Below are positions 35,302 through 43,117 of a stretch of DNA of 54,197 nt, piece by piece; the stretch's first letter is position 1; every line of letters begins with the position of its first letter. Both the position numbers and the translations under genes were made by a program. The DNA is taken from NCBI GenBank assembly GCA_030765205.1, contig JAVCDB010000008.1, positions 1-54,197 on the forward strand, given 5' to 3'. This DNA is from Candidatus Aadella gelida. Its GTDB lineage: Bacteria; Omnitrophota; Gorgyraeia; Tantalellales; Tantalellaceae. The notes beneath the pieces were generated by a model. It had not been told where the DNA came from, ran no database searches, and was given only the letters and a program-made list of their open reading frames with translations.

Positions 35302-36125
35302 TACATTTCGTCCTCATCATTGACCAGGTTTATGTAAGATTCAAAACTTGTACCGCCCGCCACTACTCCCTTAAGATGAGCTATGCGTTCGGAAACATAT
35401 GGATGACTTTTGCCAAAAAAATATTTCATTCTAGGGGCTTTACTTCGAAGTTCGCGCAGTGTTTCCAAGGCCCCAATAGTTCCTCCTGGATCATAACCGG
35501 CTCTTTTCATGTATTTTACTGATAATTCGTCAGCCTGCTTCTCATCCTGCCTAGAATAAGCGGCCATAAGATGTCCTATAGCTGCCCCCAAAGACACATT
35601 CGTCTGTTCGACCTGCATCTGTGTCCCCAGCAGCATTAAAAGCGTCACACCTATATTTCCCTGCATCCTTTTAACGGAATGTTTAGCTTCTACATGCGAC
35701 ATCTCATGCGCCAGTACTCCGGCTATCTTTTTCTCATCCTTTAGTTCTTCCACAAGATCTGAAAAGACATAAATATAACCGCCCGGAACAGCAAAAGCAT
35801 TATAATTCTTTTCTTTTCTCTTTTCTCCCTCTTTACCTTTCAGCACCCTGAAACGATACACTATATCTCTGCGGTCTGTCCCGGATGCTACCTTCTCTCC
35901 TATTTTCTCGATCCTTTCCTGCATCAAGGGATCCACGGGCATGTCGTAATGTTTGCACACTTTCTCGTTAATAATGCGGCCCATACTCCTTTCTTTAGCA
36001 GCAGGGATGAAGATCATCTCCTCCTCATCAGTAGCAGGATTAACTGTCATCAAATTCCCCATCAAAAAGGGCACAGAAAAAAGTACCGCAATTAAAAGAT
36101 ATTTTATTTCTTGCCGCTTCCTCAT
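35301..36125 (-). CDS. Membrane M48 family metallopeptidase
   Basis: The 274-residue protein has an N-terminal membrane or signal segment and the zinc motif VLAHEMSHVEA (HExxH) with the third ligand Glu in RQDEKQADELSVKYM. M48 peptidases of this size are BepA/Oma1-like periplasmic quality-control proteases. The C-terminus ends in an acidic DEDEM. Confidence 0.88.
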   Translation of the reverse strand: MRKRQEIKYLLIAVLFSVPFLMGNLMTVNPATDEEEMIFIPAAKERSMGRIINEKVCKHYDMPVDPLMQERIEKIGEKVASGTDRRDIVYRFRVLKGKEGEKRKEKNYNAFAVPGGYIYVFSDLVEELKDEKKIAGVLAHEMSHVEAKHSVKRMQGNIGVTLLMLLGTQMQVEQTNVSLGAAIGHLMAAYSRQDEKQADELSVKYMKRAGYDPGGTIGALETLRELRSKAPRMKYFFGKSHPYVSERIAHLKGVVAGGTSFESYINLVNDEDEM

Positions 36126-36195
36126 GAACTATATTATAATCTAAACATAAACAAATCTCTATAGTAATATGAGAGGTGGAGTGTTTCCGACCTCT

Positions 36196-36220
36196 CATCC
36201 TGAGTGAAACGAAGGATCTC
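36196..36220. repeat. Fragment of a palindromic intergenic repeat
   Basis: The stretch CATCCTGAGTGAAAC followed by GAAGGATCTC matches the core of the common 'CATCCTGAG..CGAAGGATCT' repeat family. It lies between the divergent M48 and nitroreductase genes. Only one half is present. Confidence 0.6.
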
Positions 36221-36251
36221 TTATTTTTAATCTCTAACTTATGGAGCGCAA

Positions 36252-36797
36252 ATGAATACATTTAAAGAACTGGTCAAGTCAAGAAGAAGTATCCGTTCCT
36301 ACTTAGGGCGCAGGATAGATCCCGAAAAACTTGAGCTATGCGCTGAAGCTGCGCTCTATTCCCCTTCAGCATGTAACTCCCAGCCCTGGAAATTCATCAT
36401 AGTTAATGATAACTCGGCCAAAGAAAAAATGAGAAGTTCCGTTTTCTCAGGACTTTACAACATGAACTCCTTTGCGTCAAATGCCGCAGCGTATATTGTT
36501 CTTATATCCAAAAAAACTAAACTCCCGGCAAGTATAGCGGGATATTTAATGCGTACGGATTTCAGGCAAATAGATCTTGGTATAGCCTGCTCAAACATTG
36601 TACTACAAGCAGAGGACCTAGGTATAGGATCCTGTATTTTAGGATGGTTCGATCAGAGAGCCGCAAGAAGAATACTTAATATCCCTCGCTTGGTTAATAT
36701 AGACCTTATTATAGCCTTAGGATATACGGACCAGGGACCCTCTTCGGAAAGAAGACTGAAGGACCGCGATGAGACCGTTTCGTACGATAGGTATTAG
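36252..36797 (+). CDS. Nitroreductase family protein
   Basis: The 181-residue protein shows the FMN-binding nitroreductase pattern: ELVKSRRSIRSYLGRRID, SACNSQPWKFIIV, QAEDLGIGSCILGW, and IIALGYTDQ. Such enzymes reduce nitro compounds, quinones or flavins; the natural substrate is unknown. It is one of three plus-strand genes. Confidence 0.92.
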   Translation: MNTFKELVKSRRSIRSYLGRRIDPEKLELCAEAALYSPSACNSQPWKFIIVNDNSAKEKMRSSVFSGLYNMNSFASNAAAYIVLISKKTKLPASIAGYLMRTDFRQIDLGIACSNIVLQAEDLGIGSCILGWFDQRAARRILNIPRLVNIDLIIALGYTDQGPSSERRLKDRDETVSYDRY

Positions 36798-36886
36798 GGA
36801 GAAGCTAGAGGTTAGAAGGGTAGAGAGAAGAAGGACGAGGGACGTTATTAGACTATTGACCATTGACCATTGACCATAGACTGGGA
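36796..36886. repeat. Heptanucleotide array, 13 units
   Basis: Purine-rich units AGGGAGA, AGCTAGA, GGTTAGA, AGGGTAG, AGAGAAG, AAGGACG, AGGGACG, then TTATTAG, ACTATTG, ACCATTG (twice), ACCATAG. It starts within the nitroreductase stop codon (36795-36797). Confidence 0.85.
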
Positions 36887-37003
36887 ATGCCCGATGTGAG
36901 GACAGTTTTAAAAGTTAAAAAGTTTTAAAGGGTTAAAGGTCAGGTTGGACTGATGGGGGGGAACAGTCCAAAAGGTAGAGATCGACTGCTGTGAAAATTG
37001 AAA

Positions 37004-37073
37004 GGTCAATAGTCAATCGTCTATGGTCAACAGATAACTGTTTACTACCATTCACTACATACCCTGTACCCTA
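37004..37073. repeat. Heptanucleotide array, 10 units
   Basis: Units GGTCAAT, AGTCAAT, CGTCTAT, GGTCAAC, AGATAAC, TGTTTAC, TACCATT, CACTACA, TACCCTG, TACCCTA in a single register, directly next to the bidirectional terminator. Confidence 0.8.
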
Positions 37074-37077
37074 ACAT

Positions 37078-37119
37078 AAAAAAAGGGCGTCACATTTTAT
37101 TGTGACGCCCTTTTTTTTA
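37078..37119. terminator. Bidirectional intrinsic terminator
   Basis: GGGCGTCACA (37085-37094) pairs with TGTGACGCCC (37101-37110) around a 6-nt loop, flanked by seven A before and eight T after. It can end both the nitroreductase and the TIGR04073-type transcripts. Confidence 0.92.
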
Positions 37120-37133
37120 TGAAGTTTCAATAA

Positions 37134-37412
37134 TTAATCTTCGGGATACCAAAAAGTCGCTATCTGCCACACTCCACCAACAAATCTTGCTATACCCCTA
37201 CCCACATCGTCATTAGTTGCACTGGTACAATCAGAGAATGCAGGAGTTCCCTTAGTATTGGTCTCATTCATATTGTCGGGCACTTCTAAATCACCGTAAA
37301 CAACATTATCCAAACCAGTTCCGAGTTTCTCTAAGGGTTTATTAGTAGAAGCAAAAACACAAGTATTTGACATTACCGTTAATATAACCAAGAGTATTAA
37401 AACCTTTTTCAT
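37134..37412 (-). CDS. Exosortase system-associated protein, TIGR04073 type
   Basis: The 92-residue precursor has a signal peptide (MKKVLILLVILTVMSNTCVFA). Its mature part, with KPLEKLGTGLDNVVYGDLEVP and GIARFVGGVWQIATFWYPED, matches the TIGR04073 pattern of small secreted proteins seen in genomes with exosortase systems. No exosortase or PEP-CTERM gene is in this window. I chose the ATG at 37412, with GGGGG five bases upstream; a GTG at 37418 is less likely. Confidence 0.75.
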   Translation of the reverse strand: MKKVLILLVILTVMSNTCVFASTNKPLEKLGTGLDNVVYGDLEVPDNMNETNTKGTPAFSDCTSATNDDVGRGIARFVGGVWQIATFWYPED

Positions 37413-37439
37413 ACACACCCCCTTTTCGCCTTTTGGTGA

Positions 37440-37468
37440 AGTATATCCGATAGGATAGCGATTGTCAA
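37440..37468 (-). promoter_or_regulatory. Strong promoter of the TIGR04073-type gene
   Basis: Minus strand: TTGACA (37463-37468), 17-bp spacer, TATACT (37440-37445). The ATG follows at 37412, giving a leader of about 20 nt. Confidence 0.75.
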
Positions 37469-37501
37469 GTTTGCGGCATAAAAATCATATCTTTTTTCTG
37501 A

Positions 37502-38017
37502 TCAGATCACGCCCACCATGCTTAAGGCCGCTATGGTCTTAGAATCATTTATACGGCTCTTCCTGAAAAGCTTCTTGATATGGCCTCTATCAAGAAGTTT
37601 CGTTTTTATAATTTCGTCCTTTTCCTTCTTGGTTCTCCCCTCTTTAGAACAAACCGCCTTAAATATATATATCTTCTCGTTACAAAATCCGGGAGTGGTA
37701 TATATGTATCCGGCTCTCTCTATTTTCTCGGCTATATACCCCGTTTCTTCAAGTAGTTCGCGTTTAGCACATGCAAGAGGAGACTCTTCTGGGTCAAGTT
37801 TACCGGCCGGAAGTTCCCAAATATACTTACCAATAACGCCCCGGTACTGCCTTAGGAACAATATTTTCTTCCCGACAAACGGTACAACCAAAGCTGCTCC
37901 GGGATGTTCAATCTCCTCAAAATAACCTACCCGTCCCTGCGGAAGGGCCTTCCTCGAACGGAATACCTTGAGAAGCTTACCATCAAAAACACTTTTTTTA
38001 TAGGTCTTCATTTTCAT
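37502..38017 (-). CDS. NUDIX hydrolase, ADP-ribose pyrophosphatase type
   Basis: The NUDIX box reads G-x5-E-x7-REL-x-EE-x-GY in GKLDPEESPLACAKRELLEE, intact. Length of 169-171 and the upstream ELPAGKLD pattern fit ADP-ribose pyrophosphatases. Start at 38017 or at the second ATG (38011). Confidence 0.9.
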   Translation of the reverse strand: MKMKTYKKSVFDGKLLKVFRSRKALPQGRVGYFEEIEHPGAALVVPFVGKKILFLRQYRGVIGKYIWELPAGKLDPEESPLACAKRELLEETGYIAEKIERAGYIYTTPGFCNEKIYIFKAVCSKEGRTKKEKDEIIKTKLLDRGHIKKLFRKSRINDSKTIAALSMVGVI

Positions 38018-38029
38018 CCTTTCCTAGTC

Positions 38030-38058
38030 AGTATATACAGCATGCCCTTTTTTGTCCA
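38030..38058 (-). promoter_or_regulatory. Promoter of the NUDIX gene
   Basis: Minus strand: TGGACA (38053-38058), 17-bp spacer, TATACT (38030-38035). Confidence 0.65.
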
Positions 38059-38074
38059 GAGAGCATTTTCACGC

Positions 38075-38114
38075 AAAAAAAAAGGACAGTCAATATCTTC
38101 TGATATGACTATCC
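38075..38114 (-). terminator. Intrinsic terminator behind the small membrane protein gene
   Basis: On the minus strand a 13-bp stem with one bulge (GGATAGTCA...TATC with GATAT...TGACTGTCC) and an AGAA loop is followed by nine T. It lies about 20 bp after the 38136 stop codon. Confidence 0.85.
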
Positions 38115-38135
38115 CTTGATTGAAAGCAAAGTAAC

Positions 38136-38507
38136 TTATTTTTTAATATATTCTAGAACGGCTTCCGCTTTCTTCTTATTCCATTCCTCTTTAAATTCCT
38201 GCTTGTCTTTCGTCTTAAGTTCCGGTGTAACGGTATAGGTACTTTTAAATGCCAATCTCTGTGACATTTTACCGGTTTTAGCGTCTTCAACTGGTACGAA
38301 CTTAATAAGAAGGGCAGAAAAAACAAGAAAAGTAACAGCACAAACAGCTGTATACCTTTTCATGCGATGCGACCAGATAGAAACTGTCTTACATTTCATC
38401 TCAACGCCGAAGTCGATTTCGCCTTTAAGATAGTCACCCGCCATATTACTGGCATCATCGGAATCAGCTGCGTCACATAAAAGCTCTATAACTGTTCTGT
38501 ATTTCAT
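38136..38507 (-). CDS. Small single-pass membrane protein, possible anti-sigma-like
   Basis: The 123-residue product has a cytoplasmic N-terminus (MKYRTVIELLCDAADSDDAS; YLKGEIDFG), one membrane helix (YTAVCAVTFLVFSALLIKF), and a Lys/Glu-rich C-terminal tail. The layout resembles anti-sigma factors, but no zinc-binding HxxxCxxC is seen. Start 38507 with GGGGAG upstream; an in-frame ATG at 38540 is not supported. Confidence 0.6.
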   Translation of the reverse strand: MKYRTVIELLCDAADSDDASNMAGDYLKGEIDFGVEMKCKTVSIWSHRMKRYTAVCAVTFLVFSALLIKFVPVEDAKTGKMSQRLAFKSTYTVTPELKTKDKQEFKEEWNKKKAEAVLEYIKK

Positions 38508-38561
38508 TCTCTCCCCTATAGAAGTAAAATCGCCCCACATTTTTTGTCTCTTACATGAATA

Positions 38562-38590
38562 AGTTTACCTCACTTGGATAGCTCTGTCAA
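38562..38590 (-). promoter_or_regulatory. Promoter of the small membrane protein gene
   Basis: Minus strand: TTGACA (38585-38590), 17-bp spacer, TAAACT (38562-38567). Confidence 0.6.
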
Positions 38591-38684
38591 CTAACTTTTT
38601 GAAACACTAATGTTAAGCATGGACTTTTCAGATTATCCTTGTTTTATATGAAATTGCTAGCTTTTTATATACTAACGAAATAGG

Positions 38685-38775
38685 AGAGACGACGAAGTCA
38701 GAAGCTAGAGGCTGGAGGCTGGAAGGTAGAGGTCAGAGGTTAGATGTCAGTCGGTAGTAGTTAGTTGAGAGGTGA
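38685..38775. repeat. Heptanucleotide array, 13 units
   Basis: Purine-rich units in register: AGAGACG, ACGAAGT, CAGAAGC, TAGAGGC, TGGAGGC, TGGAAGG, TAGAGGT, CAGAGGT, TAGATGT, CAGTCGG, TAGTAGT, TAGTTGA, GAGGTGA. Confidence 0.85.
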
Positions 38776-38845
38776 GATTGCTGTGGGATGTGATGATTTT
38801 TAAAGATTTAAAAGTCCGGGGCGGACGGCCAAGTAAATAAAAATA

Positions 38846-38930
38846 TGTCATTTCGAACGAATGACCGGAGGGAATGAGTTGAGAAATCTTATTAAGATCC
38901 CTCGACTCGCTACACTCGCTCGGGATGACA
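38846..38930. repeat. 85-bp MITE-like palindromic repeat
   Basis: TGTCATTTCGAACGAATGACCG at the left and GCTCGGGATGACA at the right give terminal TGTCAT/ATGACA inverted repeats. The interior (GAAATCTTATTAAGATCC and CTCGACTCGC) is the typical core of this widespread intergenic repeat family. No transposase. Confidence 0.75.
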
Positions 38931-38982
38931 ACTCGAGAGGCCGAGAGACGAGAGCTATGCGCTTTGTAATCAGCCATTAAAA

Positions 38983-39031
38983 AGTCAATAGTCAATTGTC
39001 TATCAAGACCGTTCACTCTTCACTGCCCTAA
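38983..39031. repeat. Heptanucleotide array reaching into the suhB 3' end
   Basis: Units AGTCAAT (twice), TGTCTAT, CAAGACC, GTTCACT, CTTCACT, GCCCTAA. The last two cover the stop codon and final residues of suhB (39020-39022 is the stop). Confidence 0.7.
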
Positions 39032-39799
39032 AAGGGCTATCATCTCGTCATGTATAAGTCCATTGGTTGCCAGTAGTTGCTCATCGTAAATATCAAATTT
39101 ATCGCCACCGAAGCCCGTTACTTTTCCCCCGGTTTCTTTGACCATTAACTGTCCGGCAGCAGTGTCCCACGGAGAAAGATACATCTCCCAAAACCCGTCA
39201 AACCTACCGCATGCTACATAACAAAGATCTATAGCCGCCGATCCCGGCCGTCTAACTGCCTGGGCATTATTCATCATAGTTTTAAAATTTTTAAAATTTT
39301 CTTCTTTCTTTTTTTTATCATATGCAAATCCCGTTGAGATTAGGGATTCGTTAACCTTCTCGCAACCTGAAACCCGGATTGGATTACCATTGATTGTCGC
39401 TCCTTTACCCTTCTCTCCAACAAAAAGTTCTTTCCTAGTAGGATCATATACAGCTCCCACCGCGACCTCTCCGTCAATAGCAACTCCTATTGATACACAG
39501 AAAACAGGAAATCCGTGAGCAAAATTCGTTGTTCCGTCAATAGGGTCTATGATCCATTTAATACCGCTCTTATTCTCACTCATACCGCTCTCTTCAGCAA
39601 GTATGGAATGTTCCGGAAATTCTTTAGTGATCAGATCTATTATCATCTTTTCCGAAGCTTTATCCGCATCGGTTACAATATTATTTATACCGCCTTTATG
39701 CTTTATCTCTCTTATATTGCCTACACGACTAACAACGTATTCTCCGGCACTTTGAGCGGCCATAATAGCTACTTCTTTGATCTTTGTAAGGTTATCCAC
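39020..39799 (-). CDS. suhB: Inositol-1-monophosphatase family protein (SuhB type)
   Basis: The 259-residue protein has the inositol monophosphatase metal sites: ILAEESG, IDPIDGTTNFAHGFP and the C-terminal SPWDTAAGQLMVKETGG. The fold hydrolyses inositol-1-phosphate and related sugar phosphates; SuhB may also act in rRNA antitermination in proteobacteria. The start is a GTG at 39799. Confidence 0.93.
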   Translation of the reverse strand: MDNLTKIKEVAIMAAQSAGEYVVSRVGNIREIKHKGGINNIVTDADKASEKMIIDLITKEFPEHSILAEESGMSENKSGIKWIIDPIDGTTNFAHGFPVFCVSIGVAIDGEVAVGAVYDPTRKELFVGEKGKGATINGNPIRVSGCEKVNESLISTGFAYDKKKKEENFKNFKTMMNNAQAVRRPGSAAIDLCYVACGRFDGFWEMYLSPWDTAAGQLMVKETGGKVTGFGGDKFDIYDEQLLATNGLIHDEMIALLGQ

Positions 39800-39821
39800 A
39801 AATTTTCCTTTTTTTATTTTT

Positions 39822-40490
39822 TTAATTTTTCCCGCGGCATTTTGGTAGAATTATACATAGAGGACACTTTTCGCACAAGGGTTTTCTCTTTCCGCAGAAA
39901 TTTTTAGCCGTTTCCACTAAAAGAGCATGGAACTGATTGTACGTCCTCGCCTGTTTGGGCACACAGGAATGCACTACGCTCTGCACATCTTCATAAGAAG
40001 CTTCATCGTCCGTAATGCCATGCCTGGCAAATATCCTCTTTGTGTAAGCATCCACCACAAATACCGGTTTCCCGGCAGCATACAATAATATAGAGTCCGC
40101 TGTTTCAGGTCCCACACCATTAACAGATAAAAGCATCTTCCTTAATCTTTCAGACTTCATACTTTTCATGTTCTTTATACTTCCCTCAAAATTTTCAATG
40201 ATGAATTGTGCAATAGTCTTAAGTCTTCTCGCTTTCACTCTGTGGTATCCGGACGGCTTTATAAGCTGTGACAATTCCTCTAGTTTCACGTTCTTGACCG
40301 CGACAGGGTCGATCATATCTTTTTGTTTCAGACGTTCTATAGCCTTCTCAACATTCTTCCAAGAAGTGTTCTGCGTAAGAATAGCCCCTGTCACTACTTC
40401 AAAATCAGTTTCTGCCGGCCACCACCCAAGATCCCCAAAATGAGCCTCCAAGAGAGCATACATCCTATTAAGTGTCTTCTTAATATTCAT
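39822..40490 (-). CDS. Endonuclease III-like HhH-GPD DNA glycosylase lacking the catalytic Lys
   Basis: The 222-residue protein has the helix-hairpin-helix (LLSVNGVGPETADSILLYA) and the catalytic Asp in FVVDAYTKRIFARHG. Endonuclease III has Lys at the loop position where this protein has Glu (GPETA), so AP-lyase activity is unlikely and a monofunctional glycosylase is suggested. The C-terminal Fe-S motif is C-x6-C-x2-C-x8-C with an extra Cys at x2, instead of C-x6-C-x2-C-x5-C. Confidence 0.85.
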   Translation of the reverse strand: MNIKKTLNRMYALLEAHFGDLGWWPAETDFEVVTGAILTQNTSWKNVEKAIERLKQKDMIDPVAVKNVKLEELSQLIKPSGYHRVKARRLKTIAQFIIENFEGSIKNMKSMKSERLRKMLLSVNGVGPETADSILLYAAGKPVFVVDAYTKRIFARHGITDDEASYEDVQSVVHSCVPKQARTYNQFHALLVETAKNFCGKRKPLCEKCPLCIILPKCRGKN

Positions 40491-40492
40491 AC

Positions 40493-40590
40493 GGTGACCT
40501 GGTAACTGGTGACTACCCTTCGTCCCTCATCCTTCGTCTTTCTTCCCTCTATCTTCTACCTTCTTCCCTCTAATCTCTACCCTCTATCCC
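40493..40590. repeat. Heptanucleotide array, 14 units
   Basis: Units GGTGACC, TGGTAAC, TGGTGAC, TACCCTT, CGTCCCT, CATCCTT, CGTCTTT, CTTCCCT, CTATCTT, CTACCTT, CTTCCCT, CTAATCT, CTACCCT, CTATCCC. The array fills the gap between the Ste24 stop codon (40584-40586) and the glycosylase start (40490), leaving no room for a ribosome binding site. Confidence 0.9.
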
Positions 40591-41696
40591 TCAAACTCCT
40601 CCCCCATCCGTATCCTCTCAGATATAGGAGGATGATCATAGAGAAACACTTTTCTGAGTTTTGAAGGATCTGTATCGGCAAGATTCATCTCTGCGAGTTT
40701 TTTCATCACAGAAACAAAGTTTTCACTATTATCGATCGCTTTTAGAGCAAACATATCTGCTTCTCGTTCAAGTATGCGCGAAAAAAGATTTTTCAGTGGC
40801 AATAGGATTATCCCCATTAGGAACATAATCCCGAAAAAATAAGGGAATATAATAGGATCATCCGCACCTGCTGCTCCGCTTTCTGTAACTATCCTGTTTA
40901 TCATGAGGTATGCCGCGTAAAAAACAAGAAAAGTCGATATCCCTGAGAACAAAAGGAGTTTATGTATATGCCGATATTTCAGGTGCCCGAACTCATGTGC
41001 TACAACAGCTTCTATCTCTTCATTTGTAAATTTTTCTTTCAGCGTATCAGAAATGATAACTTTACGTGTTTTTCCGAGCCCCACCAGAGCAGCATTGGCC
41101 TTACGTGTTTTCCGGCTGAGGTCGATAAGGCTGATGTCTTCGATATCTACACCCTCTCTATTAGATAGCTTAATTATCTTTTCCTTGAGAGATTCATCTT
41201 GCAAGGGTAAGTATTTATAGAACAGCGGTATGATAAATACCGGAAGAATGCGCGTTAATCCTACTGAGACCATTATCCAGGCTATTGCGCAAAACAGCCA
41301 CCATAATTGCTCAAAATTACGCAAAATAAAATATAGTCCCGCTATACACGCAAATGTCAGAAGAGACGATAATATTGTTGATTTTACTTCATCCTTTATC
41401 CAGTCAGAAAGAGACTGACGTGAAAGATCATAGGCATGTTCGATATAAAACGAACCGATCATTCTGAGAGGTAATTGAACCAGATAAAGATATGTGAAAA
41501 ACGCGGCGGCAAAAACAAGACGTACAGCGTAATAATTACTATACGCCTTTCCTGTAAAAGATGCTAAAGGGCCTGCGAACTGTATCTCGAAAACTATAAG
41601 GGCGCAGGTTACCAAGAGAAGGTTAACGAGAAATATTCTGCTTTTTACAAGTGCATATTTTTTTCTTCGTTTTGGGTCCCCTTCTCCTTCGTTCAT
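40584..41696 (-). CDS. M48 family peptidase, Ste24/CAAX protease type
   Basis: The 370-residue protein has an N-terminal set of membrane helices and the zinc motif VVAHEFGHLKY (HExxH), with ILEREADMFAL giving the third ligand. This size and topology match the integral-membrane Ste24 branch of M48. Its start overlaps the stop of the HEAT-repeat gene by 4 bp. Confidence 0.9.
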   Translation of the reverse strand: MNEGEGDPKRRKKYALVKSRIFLVNLLLVTCALIVFEIQFAGPLASFTGKAYSNYYAVRLVFAAAFFTYLYLVQLPLRMIGSFYIEHAYDLSRQSLSDWIKDEVKSTILSSLLTFACIAGLYFILRNFEQLWWLFCAIAWIMVSVGLTRILPVFIIPLFYKYLPLQDESLKEKIIKLSNREGVDIEDISLIDLSRKTRKANAALVGLGKTRKVIISDTLKEKFTNEEIEAVVAHEFGHLKYRHIHKLLLFSGISTFLVFYAAYLMINRIVTESGAAGADDPIIFPYFFGIMFLMGIILLPLKNLFSRILEREADMFALKAIDNSENFVSVMKKLAEMNLADTDPSKLRKVFLYDHPPISERIRMGEEFEG

Positions 41697-42712
41697 TTTT
41701 TCTTATCCACCTCAACCATAGCTTCCTTAGCCATCTTCCTAACTTTGGTGGATTCTGCCTCCAAGAGACCTTCTAAAACAGCTTTGTCGCTACTCGTACC
41801 CATTTTACCGATCGCGTATATTGAAGCCAATTTGACTGCCATGTACTCATTATCAAGCCGCCCCCTGGCTATCTCAAGAACTTTTCCGCTATTTCTGTCA
41901 GCCAATTCAATTATCGCTCTGGAAGATACCTCTGGATACATATTTTCTGTAACTTCGATTAACGCAGCTTCTGTATTACCTTCATTAATGTTACCTATCT
42001 CTTCTACAGCAGCTATCTTTATTTCCGGTACTGGGTCAGATGTCGTCCATATCAGAGTCTGCAAACAATCTGCTGAACCTATCTTACCTAACGCTCTTAC
42101 AAGTTCCATACGAACTTCGGGATCCGGGTCACTAACCAATTTAGAAAGTGAAGGAACGGCTTCTTTAGCCTTAAGTTTCCCGAGTGCTATTACTCCGAAT
42201 TTACGTATTCTTGGATCATAATCTTCAATAGCGCTGATAAATATATCTTTATCCTTTTCCCTTGCCATACTCGACATCGCTCTTACGGCATTGTACCTTA
42301 CATTAGGAGAAAAATCGCTTACCAGGAGCTTTCTTATCGCGTCTATAGACGAATCTTTTTTTCCTATAAATCCTAATGTCCTTGCCGCTTCCTGACGTAT
42401 TCTGTGGTTCTGATCCCGAAGAAGAAGTACGACTGTGTCTTCGGCGCCTTCATCTCCAGCAGTCGCCAAAACGCGGAGAGCCGCTATACGGGCAGCGTCA
42501 TTACCCTTTTTTTGCAGGATCGGTATCATATATTCCGTTACTTCAGGACCATAGCTGGAAAGTCGTCTTTGCGCATCCACTGCCTTTTTTCTGTCGTTGA
42601 GCTGCGAAACAAGTCTTTTAATCTTTGGATTACCTTTTGACATCTCCGCATACGAAAAAACGTGCACTGAAGATATAGCTATAACTATTAGCAATAACCA
42701 TGCTTTTTTCAT
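41693..42712 (-). CDS. Secreted HEAT-repeat protein
   Basis: The 339-residue protein has a signal peptide (MKKAWLLLIVIAISSVHVFSYA) and about nine HEAT/PBS-lyase-type repeats of 30-31 residues, for example DEGAEDTVVLLLRDQNHRIR, LRDQNHRIRQEAARTLGFIG, SDPDPEVRMELVRALGKIG. Such arrays are protein-protein scaffolds. I chose the ATG at 42712 with GGAGG upstream; the longer frame to 42742 lacks support. Confidence 0.85.
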   Translation of the reverse strand: MKKAWLLLIVIAISSVHVFSYAEMSKGNPKIKRLVSQLNDRKKAVDAQRRLSSYGPEVTEYMIPILQKKGNDAARIAALRVLATAGDEGAEDTVVLLLRDQNHRIRQEAARTLGFIGKKDSSIDAIRKLLVSDFSPNVRYNAVRAMSSMAREKDKDIFISAIEDYDPRIRKFGVIALGKLKAKEAVPSLSKLVSDPDPEVRMELVRALGKIGSADCLQTLIWTTSDPVPEIKIAAVEEIGNINEGNTEAALIEVTENMYPEVSSRAIIELADRNSGKVLEIARGRLDNEYMAVKLASIYAIGKMGTSSDKAVLEGLLEAESTKVRKMAKEAMVEVDKKK

Positions 42713-42744
42713 AATACCGCCTCCAAGCCTTTTTGAGCACAAAC

Positions 42745-43083
42745 TTATTTCTTTTTTTTGGGTTTTTTAGAAATGCTATTAAGCTTCTTCTTTACTTTTT
42801 CCCCTTCACAATTTATTTTCTCTATCTTCTTTTTGAATTTATCCAGGTTTTCAGCAGTTAATGACCCTTTTGAAAGCTCCTTCGCTACATATTTTCCTAT
42901 TTCATGATACAGTTTTTCTTTCTGGAGATTTTTCATCTGTATCTCTACATGTACTTGAGCCACCTTATACATCTTAGCTACATCTTCTTCCGCGGCTTTC
43001 AGAGCCCTTGACAACTGTTCCCCGGTCTTTTTGACCAAAGGCTGGTACTTCTTAACTAATTTATCCATCTCTTTTTTTTCCAT
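42745..43083 (-). CDS. Lysine-rich coiled-coil hypothetical protein
   Basis: The 112-residue product is predicted almost fully helical with a strong coiled-coil register (KLVKKYQPLVKKTGEQLSRA; KFKKKIEKINCEGEKVKKKL) and a poly-Lys tail. No family was recognised. It precedes the HEAT-repeat gene closely and follows lpxA after 34 bp on the same strand. Confidence 0.55.
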   Translation of the reverse strand: MEKKEMDKLVKKYQPLVKKTGEQLSRALKAAEEDVAKMYKVAQVHVEIQMKNLQKEKLYHEIGKYVAKELSKGSLTAENLDKFKKKIEKINCEGEKVKKKLNSISKKPKKKK

Positions 43084-43117
43084 GCTATCCTCCTTAAATT
43101 GTTATTTAAATATCAGA

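Larger units (their letters stand above)
36887..37133. other. Convergent gap remainder
   Basis: No gene is seen between the two arrays and the terminator. The segment 36900-37003 is AT-rich with several AGTTTTAAA-type runs and no coding potential. Confidence 0.5.
38541..39019. other. 479-bp gene-free gap with arrays and a MITE-like repeat
   Basis: From left to right: promoter for the small membrane protein gene (38562-38590), a heptanucleotide array (38685-38775), an 85-bp palindromic repeat (38846-38930), and a second short array (38983-39031). A minus-strand ORF at 38747-39016 is only a translation of the repeats. Confidence 0.75.

Noticed and set aside
38747..39016. Minus-strand ORF of 89 codons
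   Set aside because: It is a translation of the MITE-like repeat and arrays; VIPSECSESRD-type words are typical products of such repeats.
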